31,008 nucleotides of DNA from Peptoniphilus_A hominis (lineage in GTDB: Bacteria; Bacillota; Clostridia; Tissierellales; Peptoniphilaceae): assembly GCF_040096015.1 (NCBI RefSeq), contig NZ_JBBMFO010000026.1, positions 1 to 31,008 on the forward strand, given 5' to 3'. The notes under the pieces are model-generated. The model saw nothing but the letters and a program-made list of their open reading frames with translations. It searched no databases and was not told the DNA's origin. Below are positions 1 to 6,937 of the stretch, in pieces. Position 1 is the stretch's first letter, and every line of letters begins with the position of its first letter. The translations under genes and the position numbers were made by a program.

Positions 1-76
1 TGGAAAGTAATAAAATAATACCAGAACTAGTAAACTACCAGTCCTGGTATTAGGTCCAACTTTATGGGGTCACCAC
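1..76 (+). mobile_element. Possible right end of an IS3-like element (tentative)
   Basis: Positions 54-72 (GTCCAACTTTATGGGGTCA) resemble the terminal inverted repeat of many IS3/IS150-group elements, which read like TGACCCC..AAAGTTGGAC from the outside inwards. In this orientation the element would lie to the left, mostly outside the window. A reading frame open from base 3 ends at the TAG at 51-53 and could be the 3' end of a coding region, but its last residues do not clearly match a transposase to me. A hairpin (17-24 with 44-51) overlaps it. The terminus match is from memory; no transposase domain is visible. Confidence 0.25.
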
Positions 77-110
77 AAAAAAAGGAGGACTCAGCGTCCT
101 CCAATTTTTT
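77..110 (-). terminator. Rho-independent terminator of the radical SAM gene
   Basis: The 7-bp stem GGAGGAC/GTCCTCC (84-90, 96-102) has a 5-nt loop. On the minus strand it is followed by seven T (77-83) and lies 15 nt past the stop codon of the radical SAM gene. The other side also has a T run (105-110), so it could stop transcripts from both directions. Confidence 0.85.
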
Positions 111-124
111 ATCTTTATTTAGCT

Positions 125-1522
125 TTATGCTTCTTCTCTCTTCTTTCTGCTTTCATCCCAAAGTTCATTTGCCTTTTTATTCCAAGCCATTGCATAAGGT
201 GTTGTCTTAACTTGCAACTCTTCTGCACTTTCAGGAGCAATCATATCAGTGTTTCTTGCACCAGAATCATTTACAATTTTAGTAAGTCTTCCTGGGTTTT
301 CCAACATTGGACATGGCTTTAACAAGTTTTTGTTAAAAGGTTGGTTGTCGTGGAAACCCATAAATAGTGGACTCATTAGACATTCCTTAATAGTGTTTTC
401 TCTAATATTTGAATCAGAATAGTGAATGAATACACATGGTTCCATGTCGCCAAGAGAGTTGATGTGGAAATAATTCTTGCCGCCAGCTATGCAACCATTA
501 ATAAATTCACCGTCATTTTGAAAATCAATTGTAAAAATATTTTGAGGATATTCAGCAGATCTTATCTCCCTAACCTTGTGGTAAACGTGCTCTCTTTCTT
601 CTGGAGAAAGAAGTAGACTTACATCTGCATCCTTTCCAACTGGCATGTAGTGGAAGAACCAAGCAAGCTTGCATCCATGGTCTACTAGTATTTTTATGAA
701 ATCATCGTCAGTTACATATTTATAATTTTGGCTTGTGTAGCAAATAGAAGCTCCGTATAAAAGTTTGTGCTCTTTCATTAAGTCCATTGCCTTCATAACC
801 TTTTGGAAAACTCCGTCGCCTCTTCTAAGATCTGTGGATTCTTCTGTTCCTTCAATACTTAGGGCAAAGGAAATATTTCCAGCTTCAACAACTTCTTCGC
901 AAAATTCATCGTCGATTAAAGTTCCATTAGTAAAGACATGGAAGGCAGAGTCATTAAATTCCTTTGCAAGTCTAATGACATCATCCTTTCTAACAAGTGG
1001 TTCTCCACCAGTTAAAATGAAGAAATAAGTTCCAAGTTCATTGCCTTGTCTGACAATGCTTGCCATTTCATCGTAAGTTAAATTATTTTTGTGGCCATAT
1101 TCGGCAGCCCAGCAGCCAGTGCACTTTAAGTTGCAGGCAGATGTTGGGTCAAATAAAATTACCCAAGGAATGTTGCAATTATATTCCTTTTGCAATTTGT
1201 TTCTAAGGGCATTTCCCTTATAGGCAGCGTTATAGCCAATAGTTTTGACAGAAGTCTTGACAATATTTTCGTCGATTCCATTAACAATGTCAGTACCAAA
1301 GGATACCCACTTAGAGTTAGGATCGTTAAGCTCATTTCTAACTCTCTCTAAGCCATTTTTCGCAGTGTTAACTTCACTTGATTCAGGCATCAAATATTCA
1401 TCGAAGACATCAACTATCTCTATCATTCCCTTTTGAGGGTCCTTCTTTAATCTCTTGTAGGCTAGATTTACAGCCGTTTCGAAAACTTTTTCTTTTGTTT
1501 TGTCTTTAATTGCAGTATTCAT
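125..1522 (-). CDS. Radical SAM/SPASM-like protein
   Basis: A 465-residue enzyme that should cleave S-adenosylmethionine reductively with a [4Fe-4S] cluster. The cluster motif C-x3-C-x2-C is at C130, C134 and C137 (in SACNLKCTGCW), followed by a GGEP motif around 172-175 that binds the SAM amino group. The C-terminal third has further cysteines (in INGCIAGG, MEPCVF, KECLM, LKPCPM), spaced as in SPASM-type auxiliary cluster domains. The first ~110 residues are a helical extension before the barrel. The start is ATG with GGGAGG 7 nt upstream. It stands alone between its own palindrome-bearing upstream region and a terminator, with no precursor peptide or maturase partner beside it, so the substrate cannot be inferred. 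Family assignment is firm; the specific reaction is unknown. Confidence 0.85.
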   Translation of the reverse strand: MNTAIKDKTKEKVFETAVNLAYKRLKKDPQKGMIEIVDVFDEYLMPESSEVNTAKNGLERVRNELNDPNSKWVSFGTDIVNGIDENIVKTSVKTIGYNAAYKGNALRNKLQKEYNCNIPWVILFDPTSACNLKCTGCWAAEYGHKNNLTYDEMASIVRQGNELGTYFFILTGGEPLVRKDDVIRLAKEFNDSAFHVFTNGTLIDDEFCEEVVEAGNISFALSIEGTEESTDLRRGDGVFQKVMKAMDLMKEHKLLYGASICYTSQNYKYVTDDDFIKILVDHGCKLAWFFHYMPVGKDADVSLLLSPEEREHVYHKVREIRSAEYPQNIFTIDFQNDGEFINGCIAGGKNYFHINSLGDMEPCVFIHYSDSNIRENTIKECLMSPLFMGFHDNQPFNKNLLKPCPMLENPGRLTKIVNDSGARNTDMIAPESAEELQVKTTPYAMAWNKKANELWDESRKKREEA

Positions 1523-1589
1523 CTAAAAACCTCCCGTATATTTATAAAGTGATAATCTTAATTAATAAAATACATTAAAATATTTTATC

Positions 1590-1602
1590 TGAACATTGTT
1601 CA
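1590..1602. promoter_or_regulatory. 13-bp palindrome upstream of the radical SAM gene
   Basis: TGAACATTGTTCA is a perfect odd-centred palindrome 68 bp upstream of the radical SAM start codon. A further half-site TGTTCA is at about 1678. It resembles a repressor operator, but the three-base spacer does not fit the Gram-positive LexA box (GAAC-N4-GTTC). No convincing -35/-10 pair was found. The rest of the 1523-1767 gap is AT-rich and shows nothing else I can support. Confidence 0.35.
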
Positions 1603-1767
1603 ATTTCTTATTTATATTTTACTACATTTCAAATAAATTTTAAAGCCTTTTTTATAAATAATTTAAATTTTAAATATGTTCATTAGATTAATTGTGGATA
1701 GTAGATAAAGAATGGCTTGTTTTAAAGAAAAATTGCCTAAATTTTGTGTGATTTTTAATAAAAAATT

Positions 1768-1795
1768 TAAAAAAGCACCTAAATTAATAGGTGCT
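1768..1795 (-). terminator. Terminator of the 116-residue membrane protein gene
   Basis: Stem AGCACCT/AGGTGCT (1774-1780, 1789-1795) with loop AAATTAAT, followed on the minus strand by a T run. It shares the 13-mer CCTAAATTAATAG with the hairpin at 4565-4592 that follows another small gene of this locus. Confidence 0.75.
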
Positions 1796-1872
1796 AAGTG
1801 ATAAATTATACAAATTTTTATTTACTTTTAGACAAATCTTTAGATTTTACTAAGGGATAATGCTTTTTAGGC

Positions 1873-2223
1873 CTATCCCCTAAAATTATTATTTATATTA
1901 GTGATTTCAAAAAAACTTAGGGCTTCCTCTTGGTAGTCATTTATACTTTTATTTGCCTGGCTAAAAATAAAAATATTTATAAAGAAGAGGGCTACCAATA
2001 AAAAGTAAAGTGGAAGCTTTAACTTTCCTGATTCTTTCTTTAAATAAAAATATAATAAAGCCAGAGAAGGAATTATTAATAGATTTAAAGCATAGAGAAA
2101 GTTGTAGTCGTAAATTGAGTAGTCTCTTAAATATCCATTTAAGTAAAAATTAAAGGCAATTAGTAAAAGCAAAAGTCCATAGGCTGATGATAAGACGATT
2201 TTATTTATTTTAGTTTTATTCAT
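1873..2223 (-). CDS. Small three-TM membrane protein, unknown family
   Basis: A 116-residue hydrophobic protein with predicted membrane segments at about residues 8-30, 40-61 and 70-89 and a polar C-terminal tail of ~27 residues. I chose the ATG at 2223, which has GGGAGG 5 nt upstream; the frame also extends to a TTG at 2235 that overlaps this ribosome-binding site. It lies downstream of a histidine kinase/response regulator pair but has its own strong promoter (2280-2323). That promoter carries the same 26-bp box as the gene at 4603, so the two are probably co-regulated. No family is recognised. It might be an accessory, sensor-modulating or immunity-like membrane protein, but nothing in the sequence decides this. 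Confidence 0.7.
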   Translation of the reverse strand: MNKTKINKIVLSSAYGLLLLLIAFNFYLNGYLRDYSIYDYNFLYALNLLIIPSLALLYFYLKKESGKLKLPLYFLLVALFFINIFIFSQANKSINDYQEEALSFFEITNINNNFRG

Positions 2224-2279
2224 ATTTCCTCCCAAATTTAACTTTTAATATCAAAATATTTTAAGGCTTCTTTGCCTTA

Positions 2280-2323
2280 ATTATATAAGTAATAAGAATT
2301 TTGTCAATTAACTTTTGTGCAAA
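2280..2323 (-). promoter_or_regulatory. Promoter with conserved 26-bp box (copy 1)
   Basis: Read on the minus strand: TTGACA (2302-2307), 16-bp spacer, TATAAT (2280-2285). The -35 lies inside a 26-bp box at 2298-2323 (minus-strand key parts TTTGCACAAAAGTTAA and TGACAAAAT). This box recurs at 4948-4973 with one mismatch and the same distance to the -10. Within it TTGCACAAAA and TTGACAAAA form an imperfect direct repeat. It is a candidate site for the adjacent NarL-type response regulator (inference). Confidence 0.75.
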
Positions 2324-2364
2324 ATTTAAGTCAAACTATTATCTTATCCTTACATCAAAAATTT

Positions 2365-2967
2365 TTAAAAGGAATCAATTATTCCTAGATCCATAGCTTT
2401 TTTCATAAGTTCTTGGTAGTTGTTGATGTAAAGCTTTTGATAAATTCGATTTAACATAACTGCAAGAGACCTCTCGGAGATAAAAAGTTCCTTGGCAACC
2501 TGGCTTCTCTTTAAGCCTGAGCAATAAAGTTTAACTATTTCAACTTCCTTTTCTGTCAAATTTTCTATAATTTCTTTTTCCTTAAAAAATTTTTTATCGT
2601 GAAGGTAGACTTCTCTTAATTTATTCCTAAGGCTTTCCATGTCCTCTTCCTTTGAGATGAAGGCATAGGCCCCAAGGCTTTTTGCTCTTTCGCCATAAAA
2701 AAATAAATCATAGCCAGATAAAATCACTATTTTTATATTTTTATCTTTATTTAAAATTTTTTCTGCCAAGTCTAAGCCGTTTAAGGATTCTTCAAAGCCC
2801 CTTAAGTTTATGTCCACAAGCAAAATATCATAGGAGCTTAAAAAGTTTATGTCTTCTAAATTTTTCAAATCCTCTAACAAATCAATTTCAAAAAAATCAT
2901 CTTTTTCCAAAAATTCCTTTAAAGAACTTGCCATCATCTTATGATCTTCTATTAATAAAATTTTCAT
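2365..2967 (-). CDS. NarL/LuxR-type response regulator
   Basis: A 200-residue two-component regulator. The receiver domain (1-~120) has the acidic pair E7/D8, phospho-acceptor D52 (in LLVDINL), conserved serine near S84 (ILSGYD) and K106 (FISKEED). A LuxR-type helix-turn-helix spans ~137-195 (LTEKEVEIVKLYCSGLKRSQ, then VAKELFISERS). Its start ATG lies 29 nt inside the upstream kinase gene, so the two are translationally coupled and almost certainly partners. Likely targets are the two promoters at 2280-2323 and 4930-4973, which share a long box at the -35; this is inference from proximity. No input signal can be read from the regulator. Confidence 0.9.
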   Translation of the reverse strand: MKILLIEDHKMMASSLKEFLEKDDFFEIDLLEDLKNLEDINFLSSYDILLVDINLRGFEESLNGLDLAEKILNKDKNIKIVILSGYDLFFYGERAKSLGAYAFISKEEDMESLRNKLREVYLHDKKFFKEKEIIENLTEKEVEIVKLYCSGLKRSQVAKELFISERSLAVMLNRIYQKLYINNYQELMKKAMDLGIIDSF

Positions 2968-4504
2968 TTACAATCTCCTCTTGAATTGGCAGCTTGATAA
3001 TAAATTCCACATAGGCTTGGTCTTTTGAATCTTTTTCTATCTTATTTTTAAGTATTAAGTCTCCCCCGTAAATTTTTAAGGTCTCCTCCATAAAACTCAT
3101 GCCAGAGTGATTTTTCCTATTAAAATCTTCATCAAGGTAATCCTCAAAGTTTTTAATAGTCAAAAATATTATTTCATCCTCAATTTCCAGCCTTAATTCA
3201 GAAAAATAGCCCTGGGAATGTTTGTAAAAGTTGGTGACCATCTCATGAATGAACTTATAAATTACCTTGTCATAGGGACTGGGCAGAAAAATATTTTTGT
3301 CGCAGTAAAATTCAAGGAGCTTGTCATCTTGATACATTTCCTTTAAAGAATTTATGAGCTCTCTATAAATTTCGTAGTGACTTATTCCCTCTCTAAAAGC
3401 TGGATCTATTAAATTGATTTTAAGCCTAATCTTTTTAATGAGGCCCTTGTGAATTTCTAGGGACTTGCTCATATTTTTTTCATCTTCTAAAAACTTTTTC
3501 GACAAAATTATATCTTGCAAAATGTCATCATGGAGAAAGCTCAGGCTTCTTCTCTCAAAATTTTCTGACAAATTTTTCGCCAATTTATTATTGTATAAAA
3601 ATTTTTCGTAGGCTGACTTATTATTTGTTATCTTCCTAAATTTTATTATCAGCTTAATATTTGCCATATTTAAGGAAAAAATCATGGCAAAGAGCAAGGC
3701 TAACCTATAATTTTTGACAAAGCTTTCAAAAAATAGTGTAAAAATAAAAATGAATATAAAGTTTATGGGATTCCTATAAAAATCAAAAATTACTTTTTTC
3801 AAATTTTTGTCCATGGAAACTATAAAAATTAAAATTGAAAGTTCCGCCACAAATAAAATTATAAATTCCCTAAGGTAAACATAAGTAAAGGTCCTTAAGA
3901 AGTTCATTAATAGAAATAAAAACAAGTAAATAAGGCTTATAAGCCAGACATTGGAAAGCAACTTGTGACTGTATTTTTTTATTTCTTTTCTATATGTAAG
4001 AACAAGAATAATAGGAAAAACTGCAATATAAAGCCTAGAAATTTTAACTATGCCCATGTAAAAAGTACTGTTAAAATAATTAGAAATAAAGGCCAATAAA
4101 AAAATAATAAGGGCAAAATAATTAAAATATTTCCACTTAAGCTCCTTCACTCTGCTTAAAAATATATATAAATTATAAAAAATTAAAAGATAAATAAAGG
4201 ACAGGCTGACTTCAGAAGTATATTTAAAATTTATTTTGTATCTATAGAGAAAAATATAGTCCAGCAAAATCCACAGAGAAAATAAAACCACTAGCGAGCT
4301 GTGGTCCAGGATAATTTTTCTGTCATCAGCTAATAAAAAAGTTAAAAGAGAAATATTATTTAAAAGGCTTAGAGAAAATAAAAAATACATACCACTAAAA
4401 TCTCTAAGCTTATAAATTTTTGCAGAATAAAATAATATGTAAAGCCCTGTAAAAACATAGGCTATTAAAATACTTGCCCTCAAAATTTTTTTGTCCCTAG
4501 TCAT
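2939..4504 (-). CDS. Membrane sensor histidine kinase (HisKA_3 type)
   Basis: A 521-residue kinase. The N-terminal ~285 residues hold eight or nine hydrophobic segments with short loops and no large extracellular domain, so the signal is probably sensed in or at the membrane. The dimerisation/phospho-acceptor segment is FERRSLSFLHDDILQD with H325, the HisKA_3 form that pairs with NarL-type regulators. The ATPase domain has an N-box (HEMVTNFYKHS, N425) and a degenerate G-box (HSGMSFMEE). I chose the ATG at 4504, preceded by GGGAGGG; the frame also extends to a TTG at 4522. It overlaps the regulator gene by 29 nt. The kinase family is clear; the stimulus is unknown, possibly an envelope or peptide signal given the small membrane proteins around it. 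Confidence 0.88.
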   Translation of the reverse strand: MTRDKKILRASILIAYVFTGLYILFYSAKIYKLRDFSGMYFLFSLSLLNNISLLTFLLADDRKIILDHSSLVVLFSLWILLDYIFLYRYKINFKYTSEVSLSFIYLLIFYNLYIFLSRVKELKWKYFNYFALIIFLLAFISNYFNSTFYMGIVKISRLYIAVFPIILVLTYRKEIKKYSHKLLSNVWLISLIYLFLFLLMNFLRTFTYVYLREFIILFVAELSILIFIVSMDKNLKKVIFDFYRNPINFIFIFIFTLFFESFVKNYRLALLFAMIFSLNMANIKLIIKFRKITNNKSAYEKFLYNNKLAKNLSENFERRSLSFLHDDILQDIILSKKFLEDEKNMSKSLEIHKGLIKKIRLKINLIDPAFREGISHYEIYRELINSLKEMYQDDKLLEFYCDKNIFLPSPYDKVIYKFIHEMVTNFYKHSQGYFSELRLEIEDEIIFLTIKNFEDYLDEDFNRKNHSGMSFMEETLKIYGGDLILKNKIEKDSKDQAYVEFIIKLPIQEEIVNENFINRRS

Positions 4505-4564
4505 ATTTCCCTCCCTCTCCAATTTTACTTAAGCCTGATTTTATTATATATTATTTTTAAATTT

Positions 4565-4592
4565 AAAAGGTCCTAAATTAATAGAACCTTTT
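4565..4592 (-). terminator. Hairpin after the 97-residue gene
   Basis: Stem AAAAGGTCCT/AGAACCTTTT (4565-4574, 4583-4592) with one mismatch and loop AAATTAAT. The minus-strand T run is short (four T), so termination may be partial and let transcription continue into the kinase gene. It shares CCTAAATTAATAG with the terminator at 1768-1795. Confidence 0.5.
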
Positions 4593-4602
4593 GTTAATTT
4601 AA

Positions 4603-4896
4603 TTATTTTAAAAAAGTATATCCATCTTTTTTTACTCTTCCAAAATATTCTCCATAATAAATATTTTTGTCCATTTTAACTGAGTCTGGATTGAATTTTA
4701 AGTCTCCCCTGTATCTTACCAAGCCCTTATTTGTCGTGTAAGTTATGTATTCAGGAAAGCTGTAGGCATCGTATCTTCTCTTTACACTTGTAATTTCCAT
4801 TTCACTTTTAAAGCCGTTAAATAAAAATAATAGGGCTAAAAGAAGTAGACCTCCTAAAATTATCTTTGCACTTTTACTTTTTAATTTAGAAATCAT
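4603..4896 (-). CDS. Small membrane-anchored protein, paralogue 1
   Basis: A 97-residue protein with a lysine-rich N-terminus, one hydrophobic segment (~11-29) and a ~67-residue polar domain probably outside the cell. It has no lipobox. The domain matches the next upstream protein (4975-5262) over FPEYI-x-Y, KGL, YR-x-DLK-x-N and YY-x-EY-x-G, so the two are tandem duplicates. The start is ATG with GGGGAGG 6 nt upstream. Its own promoter carries the 26-bp box shared with the gene at 1873. I do not recognise the family. The paired layout next to a two-component system suggests a sensed or secreted envelope factor, but this is inference. Confidence 0.72.
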   Translation of the reverse strand: MISKLKSKSAKIILGGLLLLALLFLFNGFKSEMEITSVKRRYDAYSFPEYITYTTNKGLVRYRGDLKFNPDSVKMDKNIYYGEYFGRVKKDGYTFLK

Positions 4897-4929
4897 AGTA
4901 ACCTCCCCAATAATTTTTTCCTTACCTTC

Positions 4930-4973
4930 ATTATATTATTTGAAATTATTTTGTCAGTTAACTTTTGTGCAAA
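4930..4973 (-). promoter_or_regulatory. Promoter with conserved 26-bp box (copy 2)
   Basis: Read on the minus strand: CTGACA (4952-4957), 16-bp spacer, TATAAT (4930-4935). The surrounding box 4948-4973 differs from copy 1 (2298-2323) at a single position (C for T in the -35), and the distance to the -10 is identical. It ends just short of the stop codon of the paralogue upstream. The altered first base of the -35 predicts a weaker or more activator-dependent promoter than copy 1. Confidence 0.72.
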
Positions 4974-4974
4974 T

Positions 4975-5262
4975 TTATTTGAAGCTAAAGGCTTCTGGTC
5001 TTATTGTGCCCCTGTATTCTGCGTAATACTTTTCAGAATTTGGATCCTTTTTTATATTGTTTTCATTTAATTTTAAGTCAACCCTATATTGGATTAAGCC
5101 CTTTTTGTCTTTATAGCTAATATATTCTGGGAAAATTCTCCCATAGCCACTTCTGATTTTTGTAATGGACTCTTCCCTTGGCAGTCCAAAAAATAAAAAT
5201 AAAGTTAAAGTGGATAAAATTAAAATTGAAAGAAAAATATTTTTTATTTTAGCCTTTGTCAT
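4975..5262 (-). CDS. Small membrane-anchored protein, paralogue 2
   Basis: A 95-residue protein with a basic N-terminus, one membrane segment (~8-26) and a short polar domain with the same core as its neighbour at 4603 (FPEYISY, KGLIQYR, DLKLNENN, KYYAEYRG). The start is ATG with AAGGTGA upstream. A hairpin terminator of the hbd gene (5276-5299) stands between the two genes, and I see no separate promoter in the 54-bp gap. Expression may come from read-through or from a promoter inside hbd. Family unknown. Divergence from its sibling is considerable outside the core, so the duplication is not recent. Confidence 0.7.
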   Translation of the reverse strand: MTKAKIKNIFLSILILSTLTLFLFFGLPREESITKIRSGYGRIFPEYISYKDKKGLIQYRVDLKLNENNIKKDPNSEKYYAEYRGTIRPEAFSFK

Positions 5263-5275
5263 GTCATCACCTTAT

Positions 5276-5299
5276 AAAAAAAGAGAAGGCAATGCCTTC
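5276..5299 (-). terminator. Terminator of the maoC-thl-crt-hbd operon
   Basis: Stem GAAGGC/GCCTTC (5285-5290, 5294-5299) with an apparent 3-nt loop, followed on the minus strand by CTCTTTTTTT. It sits 18 nt past the hbd stop codon. Confidence 0.8.
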
Positions 5300-5316
5300 C
5301 CTTAATCTCTTTAAAA

Positions 5317-6159
5317 TTAATATTTGTAAAATCCTTCGCCTGTTTTTCTTCCAAGAAGTCCTGCTCTAACCATTTTCTTAAGAAGTGGATGAGGTCTGTA
5401 TTTAGGGTCGCCAAATTCAGTGTAAAGAACTTCCATAATTGCAAGAACTACATCAAGTCCTACTAAATCTCCAAGAGCTAGAGGTCCCATTGGGTGGTTG
5501 GCACCAAGTTTCATTGCTGTGTCAATATCTTCTACTGATGCAATGCCTTCAGCGTAAATTCCAATTGCTTCGTTGATCATAGGAATTAAAATTCTATTTA
5601 CTACGAAACCAGGAGCTTCGTCAACTTCTACTGGAGTTTTGCCAATTTCTTTAGAAAGTTCGATAATCATATCTTTAACCTTTGGATCAGTTTTCTTACC
5701 TGAAATAACTTCAACTAGTTTCATAGCTGGAACTGGGTTAAAGAAGTGCATGCCAATTACTTTTTCAGGTCTTTTTGTTGCTGCGCCAATGTCAGTTATT
5801 GAAAGAGATGAAGTGTTTGATGCAAGAACTGTCTTTTCTTCACAAGTTTCGCAAAGTTCTGTGAAAATTGCTTTTTTAATCTTAGGGTTTTCTGTTGCTG
5901 CTTCTATAATAAGATCGCAATCTGCTACATCTTTGATGTCAGCTGATGTTGACAAGTTAGAAAGAGCTGTTTCCATTTCTTCCTTAGTCATTCTTTCCTT
6001 AGCAACATTTTTTTCATAACCTTTTTTGATTTTTTCCATAGCTTTTTCAAGAGCTTCTGGTGCTATATCTCTTACAATTACCTTGTGATATGGTGCAAGT
6101 ACTTGAGCAATTCCTGCTCCCATAGTACCTGATCCTACTACTGCTATTTTCATTTTCAC
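5317..6159 (-). CDS. hbd: 3-hydroxybutyryl-CoA dehydrogenase
   Basis: A 280-residue cytoplasmic enzyme interconverting acetoacetyl-CoA and (S)-3-hydroxybutyryl-CoA. The Rossmann motif GSGTMG is at 9-14 with D31 at the end of the second strand, which favours NAD(H). The catalytic histidine is H138 (GMHFFNPVP), with the SSLS segment at ~117-120 and the C-terminal dimerisation/substrate domain from ~185 (VVNRILIPMINEA). The GTG at 6159 directly follows the crt stop codon (TAAGTG) and sits 5 nt after AAGGAG; an in-frame ATG is at 6153, and either could be used. It is last in the operon with thiolase and crotonase. Length is typical for clostridial Hbd. Butyryl-CoA dehydrogenase and Etf genes are not in this window. 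Confidence 0.95.
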   Translation of the reverse strand: MKMKIAVVGSGTMGAGIAQVLAPYHKVIVRDIAPEALEKAMEKIKKGYEKNVAKERMTKEEMETALSNLSTSADIKDVADCDLIIEAATENPKIKKAIFTELCETCEEKTVLASNTSSLSITDIGAATKRPEKVIGMHFFNPVPAMKLVEVISGKKTDPKVKDMIIELSKEIGKTPVEVDEAPGFVVNRILIPMINEAIGIYAEGIASVEDIDTAMKLGANHPMGPLALGDLVGLDVVLAIMEVLYTEFGDPKYRPHPLLKKMVRAGLLGRKTGEGFYKY

Positions 6160-6936
6160 TTATTCTCCTTTAAATTCAGTTTTTCCCTTATTTAAAAATG
6201 CCTTCATGCCTTCTTTTTGGTCGTTTGTTGCAAAACATAGGCCAAAGTGAGTTTTTTCGATTTGCATTGCTGTGTCAATATCCGTTTGAGATCCATTTAT
6301 TATTGATGCCTTAGAATATTCTACAGCCTTTGGCGCATTTTTTGAAATCTTTTTTGCCATTTCAATTGCTTTGTCAATTAATTCTTCAGGTTCATAAACA
6401 TGGTTTACAAGACCTATTTCCAAAGCTTTGTCCGCACCTATCATTTCTGTAGTATAAATTAATTCCTTTGCATAGCCAGGTCCAATTGTCCTAGAAAGTC
6501 TTTGAGTTCCACCAAAGCCTGGTGTAATTCCAAGACCTACTTCTGGTTGACCAAATTTTGCCTTTGTAGATGCAAGTCTAATGTCACAAGCTATGGAAAT
6601 TTCGCATCCACCACCAAGAGCAAATCCGTTTACTGCTGCAATTACTGGCACTCTACACTTTTCAATTTCCATGAAAGTGTCCATGCCAAGTTTTGCAAAG
6701 TCATAGGCTTCACTGGCAGAAAAGTTTGCCATTTCGCTAATATCTGCACCTGCTACAAAGGATTTACCTGCACCAGTTACAATAATACATCTAACATCAT
6801 CTTCTACATGTGAGAAGAATCTGTGAAGTTCCTTCAACATTTCAGAGTTAAGGGCGTTTAAGCTCTTTTCTCTATTAAGTGTCAAAAGAATAATTCCATC
6901 ACCTTTTTTTTCAACAATTAAATATTTGCAGTCCAT
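6160..6936 (-). CDS. crt: Enoyl-CoA hydratase (crotonase)
   Basis: A 258-residue crotonase-fold enzyme that hydrates crotonyl-CoA to (S)-3-hydroxybutyryl-CoA, or the reverse. The oxyanion-hole segments are SFVAGADI (~59-66) and ALGGG (106-110), and the two catalytic glutamates are E112 (GGGCEIS) and E132 (GQPEVGLG). The start ATG overlaps the tail of thl (1 nt between stop and start), with GGAAGGGA upstream; hbd begins at its stop codon. This is tight coupling within one transcript. Length matches the family. Broader substrate use, as in amino-acid degradation, is possible. Confidence 0.94.
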   Translation of the reverse strand: MDCKYLIVEKKGDGIILLTLNREKSLNALNSEMLKELHRFFSHVEDDVRCIIVTGAGKSFVAGADISEMANFSASEAYDFAKLGMDTFMEIEKCRVPVIAAVNGFALGGGCEISIACDIRLASTKAKFGQPEVGLGITPGFGGTQRLSRTIGPGYAKELIYTTEMIGADKALEIGLVNHVYEPEELIDKAIEMAKKISKNAPKAVEYSKASIINGSQTDIDTAMQIEKTHFGLCFATNDQKEGMKAFLNKGKTEFKGE

Positions 6937-6937
6937 A

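Noticed and set aside
1590..1602. LexA box before the radical SAM gene
   Set aside because: GAAC and GTTC are separated by three bases instead of four, and no SOS gene is nearby.
5573..6019. 148-residue plus-strand frame opposite hbd
   Set aside because: It is antisense to a clearly conserved gene, with no ribosome-binding site or family likeness.
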